Source of the DNA: Pseudomonas putida
Lineage (GTDB): Bacteria > Pseudomonadota > Gammaproteobacteria > Pseudomonadales > Pseudomonadaceae
Assembly: GCF_025905425.1 (NCBI RefSeq)
Contig: NZ_CP109603.1
Span: 403,501-467,500, forward strand
DNA: 64,000 nt
Direction: 5' to 3'
Part shown: one piece after another, positions 55,544-64,000 of the stretch
Layout: each line of letters opens with the position of its first letter
How positions within the stretch are numbered: position 1 is the first letter of the stretch
Notes under the pieces: model-generated
What the model saw: only the letters and a program-made list of their open reading frames with translations
The model's database searches: none
What the model was told of the DNA's origin: nothing
Translations under genes and position numbers: made by a program

Positions 55544-56434
55544 ATGCGTACTGCCGTACGTACCTTGGTGACCCTGTGTGTGGTGGCCCTTGCCCTGTTG
55601 GCCGGCTACCAGCTGTGGCAGTACTACATGCTCACCCCCTGGACCCGCGATGCCCGTGTACGCGCCGACGTGGTGGTGATCGCCCCGGACGTTTCTGGTT
55701 GGGTACGCGAGCTCAAGGTGCACGACAACCAGCAGGTCAAGGCCGGCGATTTGCTCATGAGTATCGACCGCGAACGCTTCCAGGCGGCTTTCGACCAGGC
55801 CAGCGCGGTGACCGAGACCCGCGCCCAGCAACTGCGCCTGCGCGAGCGTGAAGCGGCGCGGCGGACGGCCCTGGGGCCGGAGGCGATCAGTGCCGAGCTG
55901 CGTGAAAATGCCCAGATCAATGCCGCCATCGCCCGGGGCGAACTGCATGAGGCCGAGGCGCAGCTGCAGGTGGCCAAGGCGCAGCTGCAGGTGGCCAAGA
56001 TCAACCTGGCGCGCAGTGAAGTGCGGGCGCCGCGCAGCGGGCATATCACCAACTTGCGTTTGGCCCAGGGCAACTATGTGAACACCGGCGAGTCGGTCAT
56101 GGCCCTGGTGGATGACTCGACGTTCTATATCCAGGCCTATTTCGAAGAAACCAAGCTACCGCGCATCCGCGTCGGAGACACGGTGAAGGTCTGGCTGATG
56201 GGCGCGGGCGAGGCGATGCAAGGGCATGTGGAGAGCATCAGCCGGGGCATCACCGACCGCAACAGCAACCCGGACAGCCAACTGCTGCCGGAAGTCGAGC
56301 CAACCTTCAACTGGGTGCGGTTGGCGCAGCGGATACCCGTGCGCATCCGCCTCGACCAGATCCCCCAGGGCATGAACCTGAGCGCAGGGATGACCGCCAG
56401 CGTGCAGGTGCATGAAGACCGCAATCTACAGTGA
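55544..56434 (+). CDS. HlyD-family periplasmic adaptor (AaeA-like)
   Basis: A 296-residue membrane fusion protein: one N-terminal helix (10-28), two lipoyl half-domains around a coiled coil with tandem LQVAKAQLQVAKI repeats, and a C-terminal beta-barrel. The opening TPWTRDARVRADVVVIAPDVSGWV is the AaeA/EmrA signature. AAGGAG lies before the ATG at 55544. It completes a FUSC-DUF1656-HlyD tripartite export operon; the outer-membrane TolC-like partner is elsewhere. Confidence 0.9.
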   Translation: MRTAVRTLVTLCVVALALLAGYQLWQYYMLTPWTRDARVRADVVVIAPDVSGWVRELKVHDNQQVKAGDLLMSIDRERFQAAFDQASAVTETRAQQLRLREREAARRTALGPEAISAELRENAQINAAIARGELHEAEAQLQVAKAQLQVAKINLARSEVRAPRSGHITNLRLAQGNYVNTGESVMALVDDSTFYIQAYFEETKLPRIRVGDTVKVWLMGAGEAMQGHVESISRGITDRNSNPDSQLLPEVEPTFNWVRLAQRIPVRIRLDQIPQGMNLSAGMTASVQVHEDRNLQ

Positions 56435-56690
56435 TGACTCTAGGGCTGCTTAACGGCTGACTTGCCCTATGCCCGGCAAAGGCATGTGCCATGGTTTTAT
56501 GAGCAAGATGGCGGTGCTGCTGGCGACCCAGGCCAAAGTCCAGCACATCGCACGGCCTTTCGACGGAAGATGAAAAACTTTGGCGAATGCTTTGCCTCTT
56601 GCGTTAGGCTAGCCACTGCGAGTTGCCCGGCAGAGGCGACCGTTTACCGCCAGGCGTGCGTCACTTCCGATTAAATTGCGAGGTTACGTC

Positions 56691-57011
56691 ATGGCCATCA
56701 CTTCCCAGGATATCTGCAACGCCGCAGAGCAGCTCAATGGTTTCGTCGGCTTTCATGGCAAGCGCGGCGTTCACATCGTGCGATTTTCCGAAGACGCTTT
56801 CGGCATGGACGTGGCCGACGACAGCATTACCCCCTGCAGCGAATTCGTCTGGCGGCCCGAGCAAGGGCTGCGCATGGCCTTGTGCCGCGAACGCCTGGCA
56901 CTGTTGCTGGAGCAGCATGTGGACGACCGCTTGAACATCGGCGAGCCTTTGCGTACCTATTTGCGGCGCAGCGATTTGCCCGAGATCGTGGCCGAACGCA
57001 ACATCCGCTGA
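56691..57011 (+). CDS. Conserved small protein of unknown function
   Basis: A 106-residue soluble protein (ITSQDICNAAEQLNGFVGFHGKRG...; EQGLRMALCRERLALLLEQH). GAGG lies 9 bases before the ATG at 56691. No motif is recognised. Convergent with the c-di-GMP gene that follows; a REP-like element lies between. Confidence 0.7.
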   Translation: MAITSQDICNAAEQLNGFVGFHGKRGVHIVRFSEDAFGMDVADDSITPCSEFVWRPEQGLRMALCRERLALLLEQHVDDRLNIGEPLRTYLRRSDLPEIVAERNIR

Positions 57012-57020
57012 CAGCCCGCC

Positions 57021-57068
57021 GTTGTGTAGGAACACGCTTGCGCTGCGACAAGGCTGCTCCTACAACAG
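57021..57068. repeat. REP-like inverted repeat overlapping a stop codon
   Basis: Arms GTTGTGTAGGAACA and TGCTCCTACAAC (imperfect) surround a 22-base loop. The right arm contains the TAG stop (57060-57062, minus) and last codons of the GGDEF-EAL gene. Confidence 0.6.
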
Positions 57069-59648
57069 GCCCTGCGCCGAGCTTTCGGGTAGCTGTCGCA
57101 GTAGCGCTTCGAGGCTGTCTTTATCCAACGGTCGGCTCAGGAAATACCCCTGCACTTCATGGCAGTGGTCCTTCTCCAGCGTTCTGAGCTGCTGTTCACT
57201 CTCCACGCCCTCGGCCGTCACCGTCAGCCCCATGGCTTCGCCCAGGTTGATGATGGCCTGGACCACGGCGCGATCGCTACCACTGGTGTTGTTCAGCCCG
57301 GCGATGAAGCGTTTGTCGATCTTTATGCTGTCGAACGGGTAGGTGCGCAGATAGCCCAGGGACGAATAACCGGTACCGAAGTCGTCCATGTTCAGGCGAA
57401 CTCCCAGTTCCTTGAGTGACAGCATGGTGCTGAGTGCGCCTTCAATGTCGTTGAGCATCACGTTTTCGGTAATCTCCAGCTCCAGGCGCTGGGCGGGGAA
57501 CGCGGTTTCCAGCAGGATCTCGCGCACATCGGCCACCACGTCGCTGCGCAAGAACTGTGCGGGCGACAGGTTGACCGAAATCAACAGGCCCGCCGGCCAG
57601 TCATGGGCCGTGCGGCACGCCTCGCGCAGTACCCAGCGGCCCAGCGCGACAATGATGTCGCTCTGCTCGGCCAGCGGGATGAACGTGTCGGGCCCCAGCA
57701 GCCCTTCCTGCGGGTGTTGCCAGCGCAGCAGGGCTTCGACCGCGACGATGCGTAGGTCGCCCAGGCGATAGCGCGGCTGGTAGTGCAGCTCGAACTCCTG
57801 GTTCTGCAGGGCCCGCCGCAAGTCATTCTCCAACTGCCGGCGGTACTGGATCTGCTGGTTCATTTCGGCGGCGAAATAGCGCCAGGTGCTCTTGCCATCT
57901 GCCTTGGCCTGGTACAGCGCGATGTCGGCGCAGCGGATCAGTTCGCCTGCATCGAAACCCAGCGTGCGGCTCTGTGCAACGCCAATGCTGGCACCTATGT
58001 GCAGTGGCTGGTTGTCAAAGACGATGGGTTGCTGCAACAGACCGATCAGGCGTGCGCAGAAGCGATCGACTTCGCTGCGGTTATCCATGCCATTGAGCAC
58101 CAGGATGAATTCGTCACCCCCCAGGCGCGCGACCAGGTCGACATCGCGGGTGCTGTCGCGCAGGCGGGTCGCCACCTCTTGCAGTACGGCGTCACCGGCG
58201 GCGTGGCCGAGGGAGTCGTTGATCGGCTTGAAGTTGTCCAGGTCCAGCAGCAGTAACGTGAGTGGGGGCGAGTCGCTGCCGCGCAACAATACTTGCTCCA
58301 GATGCCTGGCGAGTTTGTTGCGATTGGCAAGCCCGGTCAGCGGGTCGTGCAGCGAGAGATGCTGGATGCGCGCATGGGCGTCGACCTCGTCGGTGATGTC
58401 GCTGGCGGTACCGCGAAAGCCGGTTGGCTTGCCGTCGTACCAGATCGCCCGCGCCGAAATGCGGCAATAGCGGTTCTGCCCGTTGTGGTCACGGTAGGTG
58501 CAGCGCAGGTTCGCCAACTGCTGCGGGTCGGCAGCGGCCAAAGCGTCGAACCAGGGTGACAGTGGCGTGGTATCGCAGGCCAGCAGCTGGTTGACGGGCT
58601 GGCCCAGCCACACGTCCACCGGGTAACCGGTAACGCTGACGAAACGCTGAGAAAGGTAGGTCAGGCGTTGTTGTCGATCGGTTTCCCAGATCCAGTCGGA
58701 AGCCGCTTCGGCCACTGCGCGAAAACGCTGCTCGCTGGCTTCCAGGGCCTGGTTACTCTGTTGCAGGCGTTTCAGGCTGAGGTCGATGGCACGGGAGCTG
58801 CGCAAGGCATGACGGAACAGGTAAAGCATCACCAGGCCCAGTATCAGCAGGGCGCAGAGCAGCGGAGGGAGCATTGCCCACAACAGTTGCCGCCCCGGCA
58901 GCGGGCTTGTCCAGGCCAGGTGGTAGCCGGTATCGCCCAGTTCGATGCGCTGGTGGCCATGCGCGCCTGCGCTGTCTTTCTCGACATGCATGCCAGCCAG
59001 GCCGGCGCCGGTGCCCAGGCGCGTGAGCTTGTCCTCGGTCAGTTGATCGACGAACAGCATGACCGGCGCCTGGTTCACTTCGCTGTCCGAAACGTCCCTG
59101 TCGGGGCGTATGGCGGCGGCGCTGAGTACTGCCGGCCAGCCGTTGAACAGCACGAAGCGGGTGATTTGTTCACGCGCGCTGGCGGCACCTCGCGCTTCGC
59201 TGATGATGGGCTGCAGGGACGCTTCTATATAAGTACTGGCATCGGCTTCGCTGGGCTTGCCTTTGAACAGGGCATAGGTGGTGCGTTGGTCGTCCACCAC
59301 GAATACGCCTTCATAACCACTGGCGCTGTACAGTGATTCGCCAACGTTCTTCTCTTCATAGGCCCACTTCCAGTCCGCCTTGCCGGACAGGTGTTCAAAC
59401 GCGGCATCCCATACGGCATAGCTGGAAAGGAACTGGCGTGAGGCGAGCAGGCGTTGCTCGAGGGCCTGGGTGGCATGGAAGGCGCTGCGTTGCTGCTCTT
59501 GGCGATCGAGAGTGGCGGCAATATTGAGCAGTGCGCCCAAGGTGACCAGGCATGCCAGGGCGAAAACCGCGCAAAAGCCTGCAAGCAAGCGGCGGACTTG
59601 AAATCGGGGGGTGGGAAGGGTGGGTGGAAGGTTGGCGGTCCTGGCCAT
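57060..59648 (-). CDS. CHASE4-like/PAS/GGDEF/EAL membrane protein (c-di-GMP)
   Basis: An 862-residue signalling protein: N-terminal helix (18-45), periplasmic CHASE4-like sensor (SSYAVWDAAFEHLSG, 75-250), second helix (260-282), PAS domain (305-425), GGDEF near 508 (LGGDEF, with RxxD RDVD site) and EAL near 637 (EALLRW). All catalytic signatures are intact. A gap of 56 bases separates it from the upstream cyclase gene. The last residues lie in a REP-like element. Confidence 0.9.
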   Translation of the reverse strand: MARTANLPPTLPTPRFQVRRLLAGFCAVFALACLVTLGALLNIAATLDRQEQQRSAFHATQALEQRLLASRQFLSSYAVWDAAFEHLSGKADWKWAYEEKNVGESLYSASGYEGVFVVDDQRTTYALFKGKPSEADASTYIEASLQPIISEARGAASAREQITRFVLFNGWPAVLSAAAIRPDRDVSDSEVNQAPVMLFVDQLTEDKLTRLGTGAGLAGMHVEKDSAGAHGHQRIELGDTGYHLAWTSPLPGRQLLWAMLPPLLCALLILGLVMLYLFRHALRSSRAIDLSLKRLQQSNQALEASEQRFRAVAEAASDWIWETDRQQRLTYLSQRFVSVTGYPVDVWLGQPVNQLLACDTTPLSPWFDALAAADPQQLANLRCTYRDHNGQNRYCRISARAIWYDGKPTGFRGTASDITDEVDAHARIQHLSLHDPLTGLANRNKLARHLEQVLLRGSDSPPLTLLLLDLDNFKPINDSLGHAAGDAVLQEVATRLRDSTRDVDLVARLGGDEFILVLNGMDNRSEVDRFCARLIGLLQQPIVFDNQPLHIGASIGVAQSRTLGFDAGELIRCADIALYQAKADGKSTWRYFAAEMNQQIQYRRQLENDLRRALQNQEFELHYQPRYRLGDLRIVAVEALLRWQHPQEGLLGPDTFIPLAEQSDIIVALGRWVLREACRTAHDWPAGLLISVNLSPAQFLRSDVVADVREILLETAFPAQRLELEITENVMLNDIEGALSTMLSLKELGVRLNMDDFGTGYSSLGYLRTYPFDSIKIDKRFIAGLNNTSGSDRAVVQAIINLGEAMGLTVTAEGVESEQQLRTLEKDHCHEVQGYFLSRPLDKDSLEALLRQLPESSAQGLL

Positions 59649-59704
59649 GCGTGAGCAACTCCTTCAAGAACAGCTGCCTCCCACTGGGCAATCAGGAAGG
59701 AAGT

Positions 59705-60781
59705 TCAGTCAGGATAGGCCAGCCTGAGCACGGTGGCCTCGCTTTGCGCGAAATTGACCTGGTCGCGGCCACCGTGCTTGGCGGTGTACAACGCTTTGTC
59801 GGCCTGTTCGAGCCAGTGTTCGGGCGATTCGAGGTCGGCCTGGAAGGCGGACAGGCCGATGCTGAGGCTGATACGCAAATGCGGCAGTTGCGCATTGCGG
59901 TAGTTCGCCACCCGCTCGCGCAAGCGCTCCATGGCCTGGCAAGCCTGGGCCTCATTAGTGTCTGGCAGAATCACGCAGAACTCGTCGCCGCCATAGCGCC
60001 CGGCCTGGTCAACGTCACGCAGGTTGCGTTTGAGCTCTTCGCTCATCTGCCGTAGCACGCAATCGCCGACCACATGACCAAACGTGTCGTTGATGGTCTT
60101 GAAGTGGTCGATGTCGATGAGGGCGATGACCGCCTGTTGCTGTTGTTGCTGGCAGGTCTGGAACTTGACCAAGAGCAGGTCTTTCCAGGCACCGTGGTTG
60201 AGCAACCCGGTCAGGCTGTCGGTAAGGCTAAGCGCACTGAGGCGGCGCTTGTGTTCTGCCAGCTTGATTGCCAGTTGGTAGCAGACCCAGCCAAGGGCCA
60301 GTGGATACAGCGTGAGCATTGGCAGGCAGGCGTAAACCTGCAGAGGCGTGGCATTGAGCTGCAGCCCGGGGCCGAGCACAAGCGTGGCCAGGAGCATGCC
60401 GGCGAGCTGCGCCAGCACGCCACGTGCTACCAGGCGCTTGCCGCCTGCGGCGACGTTGTTCATGGTCATCATCGACAGTACGGTCACGCTGGGCAGCGGG
60501 TTGAACTGCATGGCGGCGGTCCAGAAGCCCCCCATCAGCGAGTCCAGCAGCAGGTTGCGTTGCTCTGCCTGATAAGGCGTTGTCGAGTGGATCGCCCACA
60601 GGTAGGCCACATGGGGCCAGAGAATGCCGTTGAACAGCATCAGCAGCCAGACCCAGGTGGGCGGCGACAGTGGCGCCAACGCTGCCATGACACTGAACAG
60701 GCCGATGCCCATGCCAATGATGCGCGGCAGGTAGATGCGTTTGACGAAAGAAAGTCCCTTGCCGCTGCGGTTGTCCATCAT
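59705..60781 (-). CDS. MASE2-like GGDEF diguanylate cyclase
   Basis: A 358-residue membrane protein. A five- or six-helix N-terminal sensor of MASE2 type (about 15-175; RIYLPRIIGMGIGLFSVMAAL) precedes a GGDEF domain (YGGDEF near 262, inhibitory site RDVD). No EAL domain. It resembles AdrA/DgcC-type cyclases that make c-di-GMP. Upstream gene of the pair with the CHASE4-GGDEF-EAL protein; the start could also be the second ATG (60778). Confidence 0.88.
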   Translation of the reverse strand: MMDNRSGKGLSFVKRIYLPRIIGMGIGLFSVMAALAPLSPPTWVWLLMLFNGILWPHVAYLWAIHSTTPYQAEQRNLLLDSLMGGFWTAAMQFNPLPSVTVLSMMTMNNVAAGGKRLVARGVLAQLAGMLLATLVLGPGLQLNATPLQVYACLPMLTLYPLALGWVCYQLAIKLAEHKRRLSALSLTDSLTGLLNHGAWKDLLLVKFQTCQQQQQQAVIALIDIDHFKTINDTFGHVVGDCVLRQMSEELKRNLRDVDQAGRYGGDEFCVILPDTNEAQACQAMERLRERVANYRNAQLPHLRISLSIGLSAFQADLESPEHWLEQADKALYTAKHGGRDQVNFAQSEATVLRLAYPD

Positions 60782-60908
60782 GGTTATCGTTCTTCTGTTA
60801 AGGCGCCGCTTATCGCATAACTCGTGTGAATATTGTTGAACAGTGTTTCATCTATGAAAAATGACCTTACAAGCCAATTCACGGTTGATGCGATCACTGT
60901 GGGGTAAT

Positions 60909-62003
60909 ATGAAGGCTTTCCTGGTGCTCGGAGTGCTGATGCTCATGTCTCCCTTGGCTAACGCTGCCGGCGAGCCGGCGCCACAGCGAGACGGCCGGTT
61001 CCACAATCAGGCACGCCTGCCTCAGGATGGCGTGATGAAGAAGCTGCGTATCGGCCTCAAGTACCTGCTTTTGCGCAAGCCGCCCGAAACACGTCCCGCC
61101 ACCGCTATCGCCGTGCAGCCCATGACCCGGCAGCAGGTGCTCGATGCACCTGATCACAGCCTCTGGCGCTTGGGCCATTCCACGATATTGCTCAAGTTGC
61201 GTGGGCGTTTCTTTATTACCGACCCAGTATTCGCCGAACGCGCCTCACCGGTGCAGTGGGCGGGGCCGCAGCGTTTTCATGCCGCACCGCTGGGTCTGGA
61301 CGAGCTGCCGCCGTTGGCCGCGGTAATTTTGTCGCATGATCACTTCGACCACCTGGATGAGCAGGCGATTCGTCGGCTTGCCCCACGTACCGGGTTTTTC
61401 CTGGCACCGCTCGGCGTGGGCGACCTGTTGATTGAATGGGGCGTCCCGGCAGAAAAGGTCCGTCAGCTGGATTGGTGGCAGGAGACCGAAGTCGAGGGTG
61501 TGCGTTTCATCGCGACGCCGGCGCAGCACTTTTCCGGGCGTGGATTGTTCGACAGCAACCGGACCTTGTGGGCGTCCTGGGTGATGGTCGATGAACAGCT
61601 GCGGTTGTTCTTCAGTGGCGACACCGGTTACTTCGATGGTTTCAGGCAGATCGGCGAGCGCTTCGGGCCTTTCGACCTGACCCTCATCGAGACTGGGGCT
61701 TATAACGTCGCCTGGCCGAACGTACACATGCAGCCGGAGCAGAGCCTGCAGGCACACCTCGATCTGAAGGGGCGCTGGCTGCTGCCGATCCACAACGGCA
61801 CGTTCGACTTGTCCACCCATGGCTGGCAGGAGCCCTTCGAGCGCATTCTGGCCCTGACCGCGCAAGCGCAGGTACGGCTAAGCACACCGCAGATGGGGGA
61901 GCGGGTCAGCCTCGACTCGCCCTATGCCGGGCAGAACTGGTGGCAACCAAAGCCTGCGCATGAGCGCGGGCGCTCGGCAGAGCGTGCAGTGGCAGTGCGC
62001 TGA
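60909..62003 (+). CDS. Exported MBL-fold metallohydrolase (NAPE-PLD/UlaG-like)
   Basis: A 364-residue metallo-beta-lactamase fold enzyme. HDHFDH (143-148) and further ligands in AQHFSGRG, SGDTGY and PIHNGTF define a dinuclear metal site. The start at 60909 gives a signal peptide ending LANA; an earlier ATG at 60888 is possible. Related families cleave phosphodiesters or lactones; the substrate is unknown. Confidence 0.85.
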   Translation: MKAFLVLGVLMLMSPLANAAGEPAPQRDGRFHNQARLPQDGVMKKLRIGLKYLLLRKPPETRPATAIAVQPMTRQQVLDAPDHSLWRLGHSTILLKLRGRFFITDPVFAERASPVQWAGPQRFHAAPLGLDELPPLAAVILSHDHFDHLDEQAIRRLAPRTGFFLAPLGVGDLLIEWGVPAEKVRQLDWWQETEVEGVRFIATPAQHFSGRGLFDSNRTLWASWVMVDEQLRLFFSGDTGYFDGFRQIGERFGPFDLTLIETGAYNVAWPNVHMQPEQSLQAHLDLKGRWLLPIHNGTFDLSTHGWQEPFERILALTAQAQVRLSTPQMGERVSLDSPYAGQNWWQPKPAHERGRSAERAVAVR

Positions 62004-62006
62004 GGG

Positions 62007-62903
62007 TCATCTTTCAGTGTCTTTCTGGTGAGGGGAGGGCGGCGCTTGGTCGTCCAGTAACCGCGAGGGCGGCTTGCCGCTGTCACTGCGCACCTGCGCA
62101 TGGCTGATCAGCGCGAAGATGAAGCTGCCGCCAATGATGTTGCCGGCCAGGGTCGGCAGGGCGAATTGCATCCAGAAACTGCGCCAGGTCTCTTCGCCGG
62201 CCCAGACCAGGTAGGACACCTCGACCGAACCCACGACTATATGAGTGAAGTCGCCCAAGGCCATGAAGTACGTGATCATCAGGATGATCCAGATCTTGGC
62301 GTGCTCCATCGACGGAATCATCCAGACCATGGTGGCGATCATCCAGCCCGAGACAATGCCTTTGGCGAACATCTGGCTAATGTCATTCTTCATTACCTTG
62401 CGACCGACCTCAAGGAAGGCCACGTCGGTCTTGCTGTCGAAGATCGGCAGTTCAAGCATGACCCAGGCCACCAGCAGGGTGCCTGCCAGGTTGCCGAGCA
62501 ACACCACGCTCCAAAGGCGCAGCAGGCGGCCGAAGTTGGCCAGGGTAGGCGAGGTCATTACCGGCAGCACGGCAGTCAGCGTGTTCTCGGTGAACAGTTG
62601 CTGGCGGGCGAGGATTACAGCAAGGAAACCGGCACTGTAGCCAATGCTCGCGATCACCTGGGCGCTGTCCCCAGCGGGAAGGCGCGCATAGAACAAGCCC
62701 ATTGCCATGAGCGATAGCCCCATGGACAACCCTGCGGCCAACGCCGACCACCACAGTGCTGCAAGCGTGCGTTCGAGCTCCTGATCGCCCTGGTAGCGAA
62801 TGATTTCGTGCAGCACCGCTGCTCGCGGTGGCTGATTTTGGCTGACTTCCTGCTCTTCGTCCGCCGAGAGGCCTGGCGTTTTCTCGCTTTGCGCATCGCT
62901 CAT
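62007..62903 (-). CDS. Formate/nitrite transporter (FNT) family channel
   Basis: A 298-residue six-helix FNT protein (YfdC/FocA type). A soluble N-terminus with VLHEIIRYQGDQELER; conserved turns are FLAVILARQQLFTENTL (the pore loop) and NIIGGSFIFAL. It carries a small anion such as formate, nitrite or hydrosulfide. GGAG lies about 12 bases before the ATG at 62903. Divergent from the rRNA operon. Confidence 0.9.
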   Translation of the reverse strand: MSDAQSEKTPGLSADEEQEVSQNQPPRAAVLHEIIRYQGDQELERTLAALWWSALAAGLSMGLSLMAMGLFYARLPAGDSAQVIASIGYSAGFLAVILARQQLFTENTLTAVLPVMTSPTLANFGRLLRLWSVVLLGNLAGTLLVAWVMLELPIFDSKTDVAFLEVGRKVMKNDISQMFAKGIVSGWMIATMVWMIPSMEHAKIWIILMITYFMALGDFTHIVVGSVEVSYLVWAGEETWRSFWMQFALPTLAGNIIGGSFIFALISHAQVRSDSGKPPSRLLDDQAPPSPHQKDTER

Positions 62904-63005
62904 GATCGCCATGCTCCGTGGGGTGTTTATCTACAGATCGGTTACGCCTTCATTAGTTGCGGGTGACCGTGAAAGGCGATTGGAAAGTTTTTTCAGATCA
63001 AGGTG

Positions 63006-63033
63006 TTGACTCTGAATTTAAAGCGCGTATTAT
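63006..63033 (+). promoter_or_regulatory. rRNA promoter P1
   Basis: TTGACT, 16-base spacer, TATTAT, with an AT-rich stretch upstream (AAAGTTTTTTCAGATCAA). Confidence 0.8.
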
Positions 63034-63133
63034 TCGCCTCCTCGCAGCGATGAACGCTTCGGGGCAAGCGGTAAGTTGTTGAAGTTGAAGGCTTTCAAAA
63101 GAAAGTGGTGGTAAAAAACTTCAAAATAAACGC

Positions 63134-63161
63134 TTGACAGCAAATGAGGAAAGCGTAGAAT
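63134..63161 (+). promoter_or_regulatory. rRNA promoter P2
   Basis: TTGACA, 16-base spacer, TAGAAT, followed by GCGCGCC, a GC-rich discriminator typical of stringently controlled promoters. Confidence 0.85.
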
Positions 63162-63198
63162 GCGCGCCTCGGTTGAGACGAAAAGCTCTTAACCAAAC

Positions 63199-63210
63199 GC
63201 TCTTTAACAA
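63199..63210 (+). promoter_or_regulatory. boxA antitermination site
   Basis: CGCTCTTTAACA matches the boxA consensus TGCTCTTTAACA in 11 of 12 bases; NusB/NusE binding and rRNA antitermination are expected. Confidence 0.85.
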
Positions 63211-63360
63211 ATTGAATCAAGCAATTCGTGTGGGTGCTTGTGAGTATGGACTGGTAGTCACAAAGATTATCAGCATCACAAGTGACCATGCGAGAAATCA
63301 CATAGTCATTTGAGATTGCTGAGCCAAGTTTAGGGTTTCTTAAAAACCCAAGCAGTATTG

Positions 63361-64000
<640 letters not shown>

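Larger units (their letters stand above)
62904..63359. promoter_or_regulatory. 456-base region holding rRNA promoters and leader
   Basis: Left half is the FNT upstream region. AT-rich upstream-element-like sequence (62980-63005), then P1, P2, a GC-rich discriminator and boxA (separate entries), then an untranslated leader to the 16S start. No gene was seen. Confidence 0.75.

Overview
The window comes from a Pseudomonas chromosome, most likely the P. putida group. The evidence is the start of a 16S rRNA gene of putida-group type at the right edge, GC-rich codon use on both strands, putida-style REP elements (10186-10252, 39341-39432), and Pseudomonas gene neighbourhoods: argG, nth next to rnf genes, metG-mrp-csp-dcd, livFGHM-braC, nhaA, rapA and an rRNA operon. 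No phage, transposase, integrase, CRISPR array or tRNA was seen. This is mostly core genome, with a few odd local modules.

Left part (1-16 kb): the end of an OmpA-type gene, argG, an orphan NarL-type response regulator, then a minus-strand block of nth with rnfE, rnfG, rnfD and rnfA but no rnfB or rnfC. metG, mrp, a cold-shock gene and dcd follow. From 11.8 to 18.8 kb lie the four genes of a 'ligase-associated' DNA repair cassette (PdeM phosphoesterase, DEXH helicase, ATP-dependent ligase, beta-lactamase-fold exonuclease), with an AstE-like M14 metallopeptidase in the middle.

Middle part (19-36 kb): a penicillin-acylase-family lipoprotein, then a compact operon (DUF6231, YchJ, LEA14-like lipoprotein, His-rich SEC-C protein). 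Two tandem OmpA/TSP3 lipoproteins, a DUF1145 protein overlapping a collagen-like secreted protein, CopD-like protein, dinG with a LexA box, an agarase-like glycoside hydrolase, a serine hydrolase, an OmpA-like lipoprotein with a histone-H1-like tail, pdxH, a SlyB-like lipoprotein and nhaA come next.

Right part (36-64 kb): an FAD oxidoreductase, the complete branched-chain amino acid ABC transporter (braC, livH, livM, livG, livF), a beta-hydroxyacid dehydrogenase, an MHYT-GGDEF-EAL protein, rapA, several very small genes including a probable cbb3-oxidase subunit ccoM behind two ANR-like boxes, an AaeAB-like efflux operon, a tandem pair of c-di-GMP genes, an MBL-fold hydrolase, an FNT channel, and the promoter region and first 640 bases of an rRNA operon.

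The least ordinary signals are the Rnf block lacking both redox-input subunits and most cluster cysteines, the repair cassette, the ANR-controlled 38-residue gene, the OmpA/H1-tail chimera, a perfect 46-nt palindrome, and a palindrome upstream of braC. I saw no clearly new defence or mobile system.
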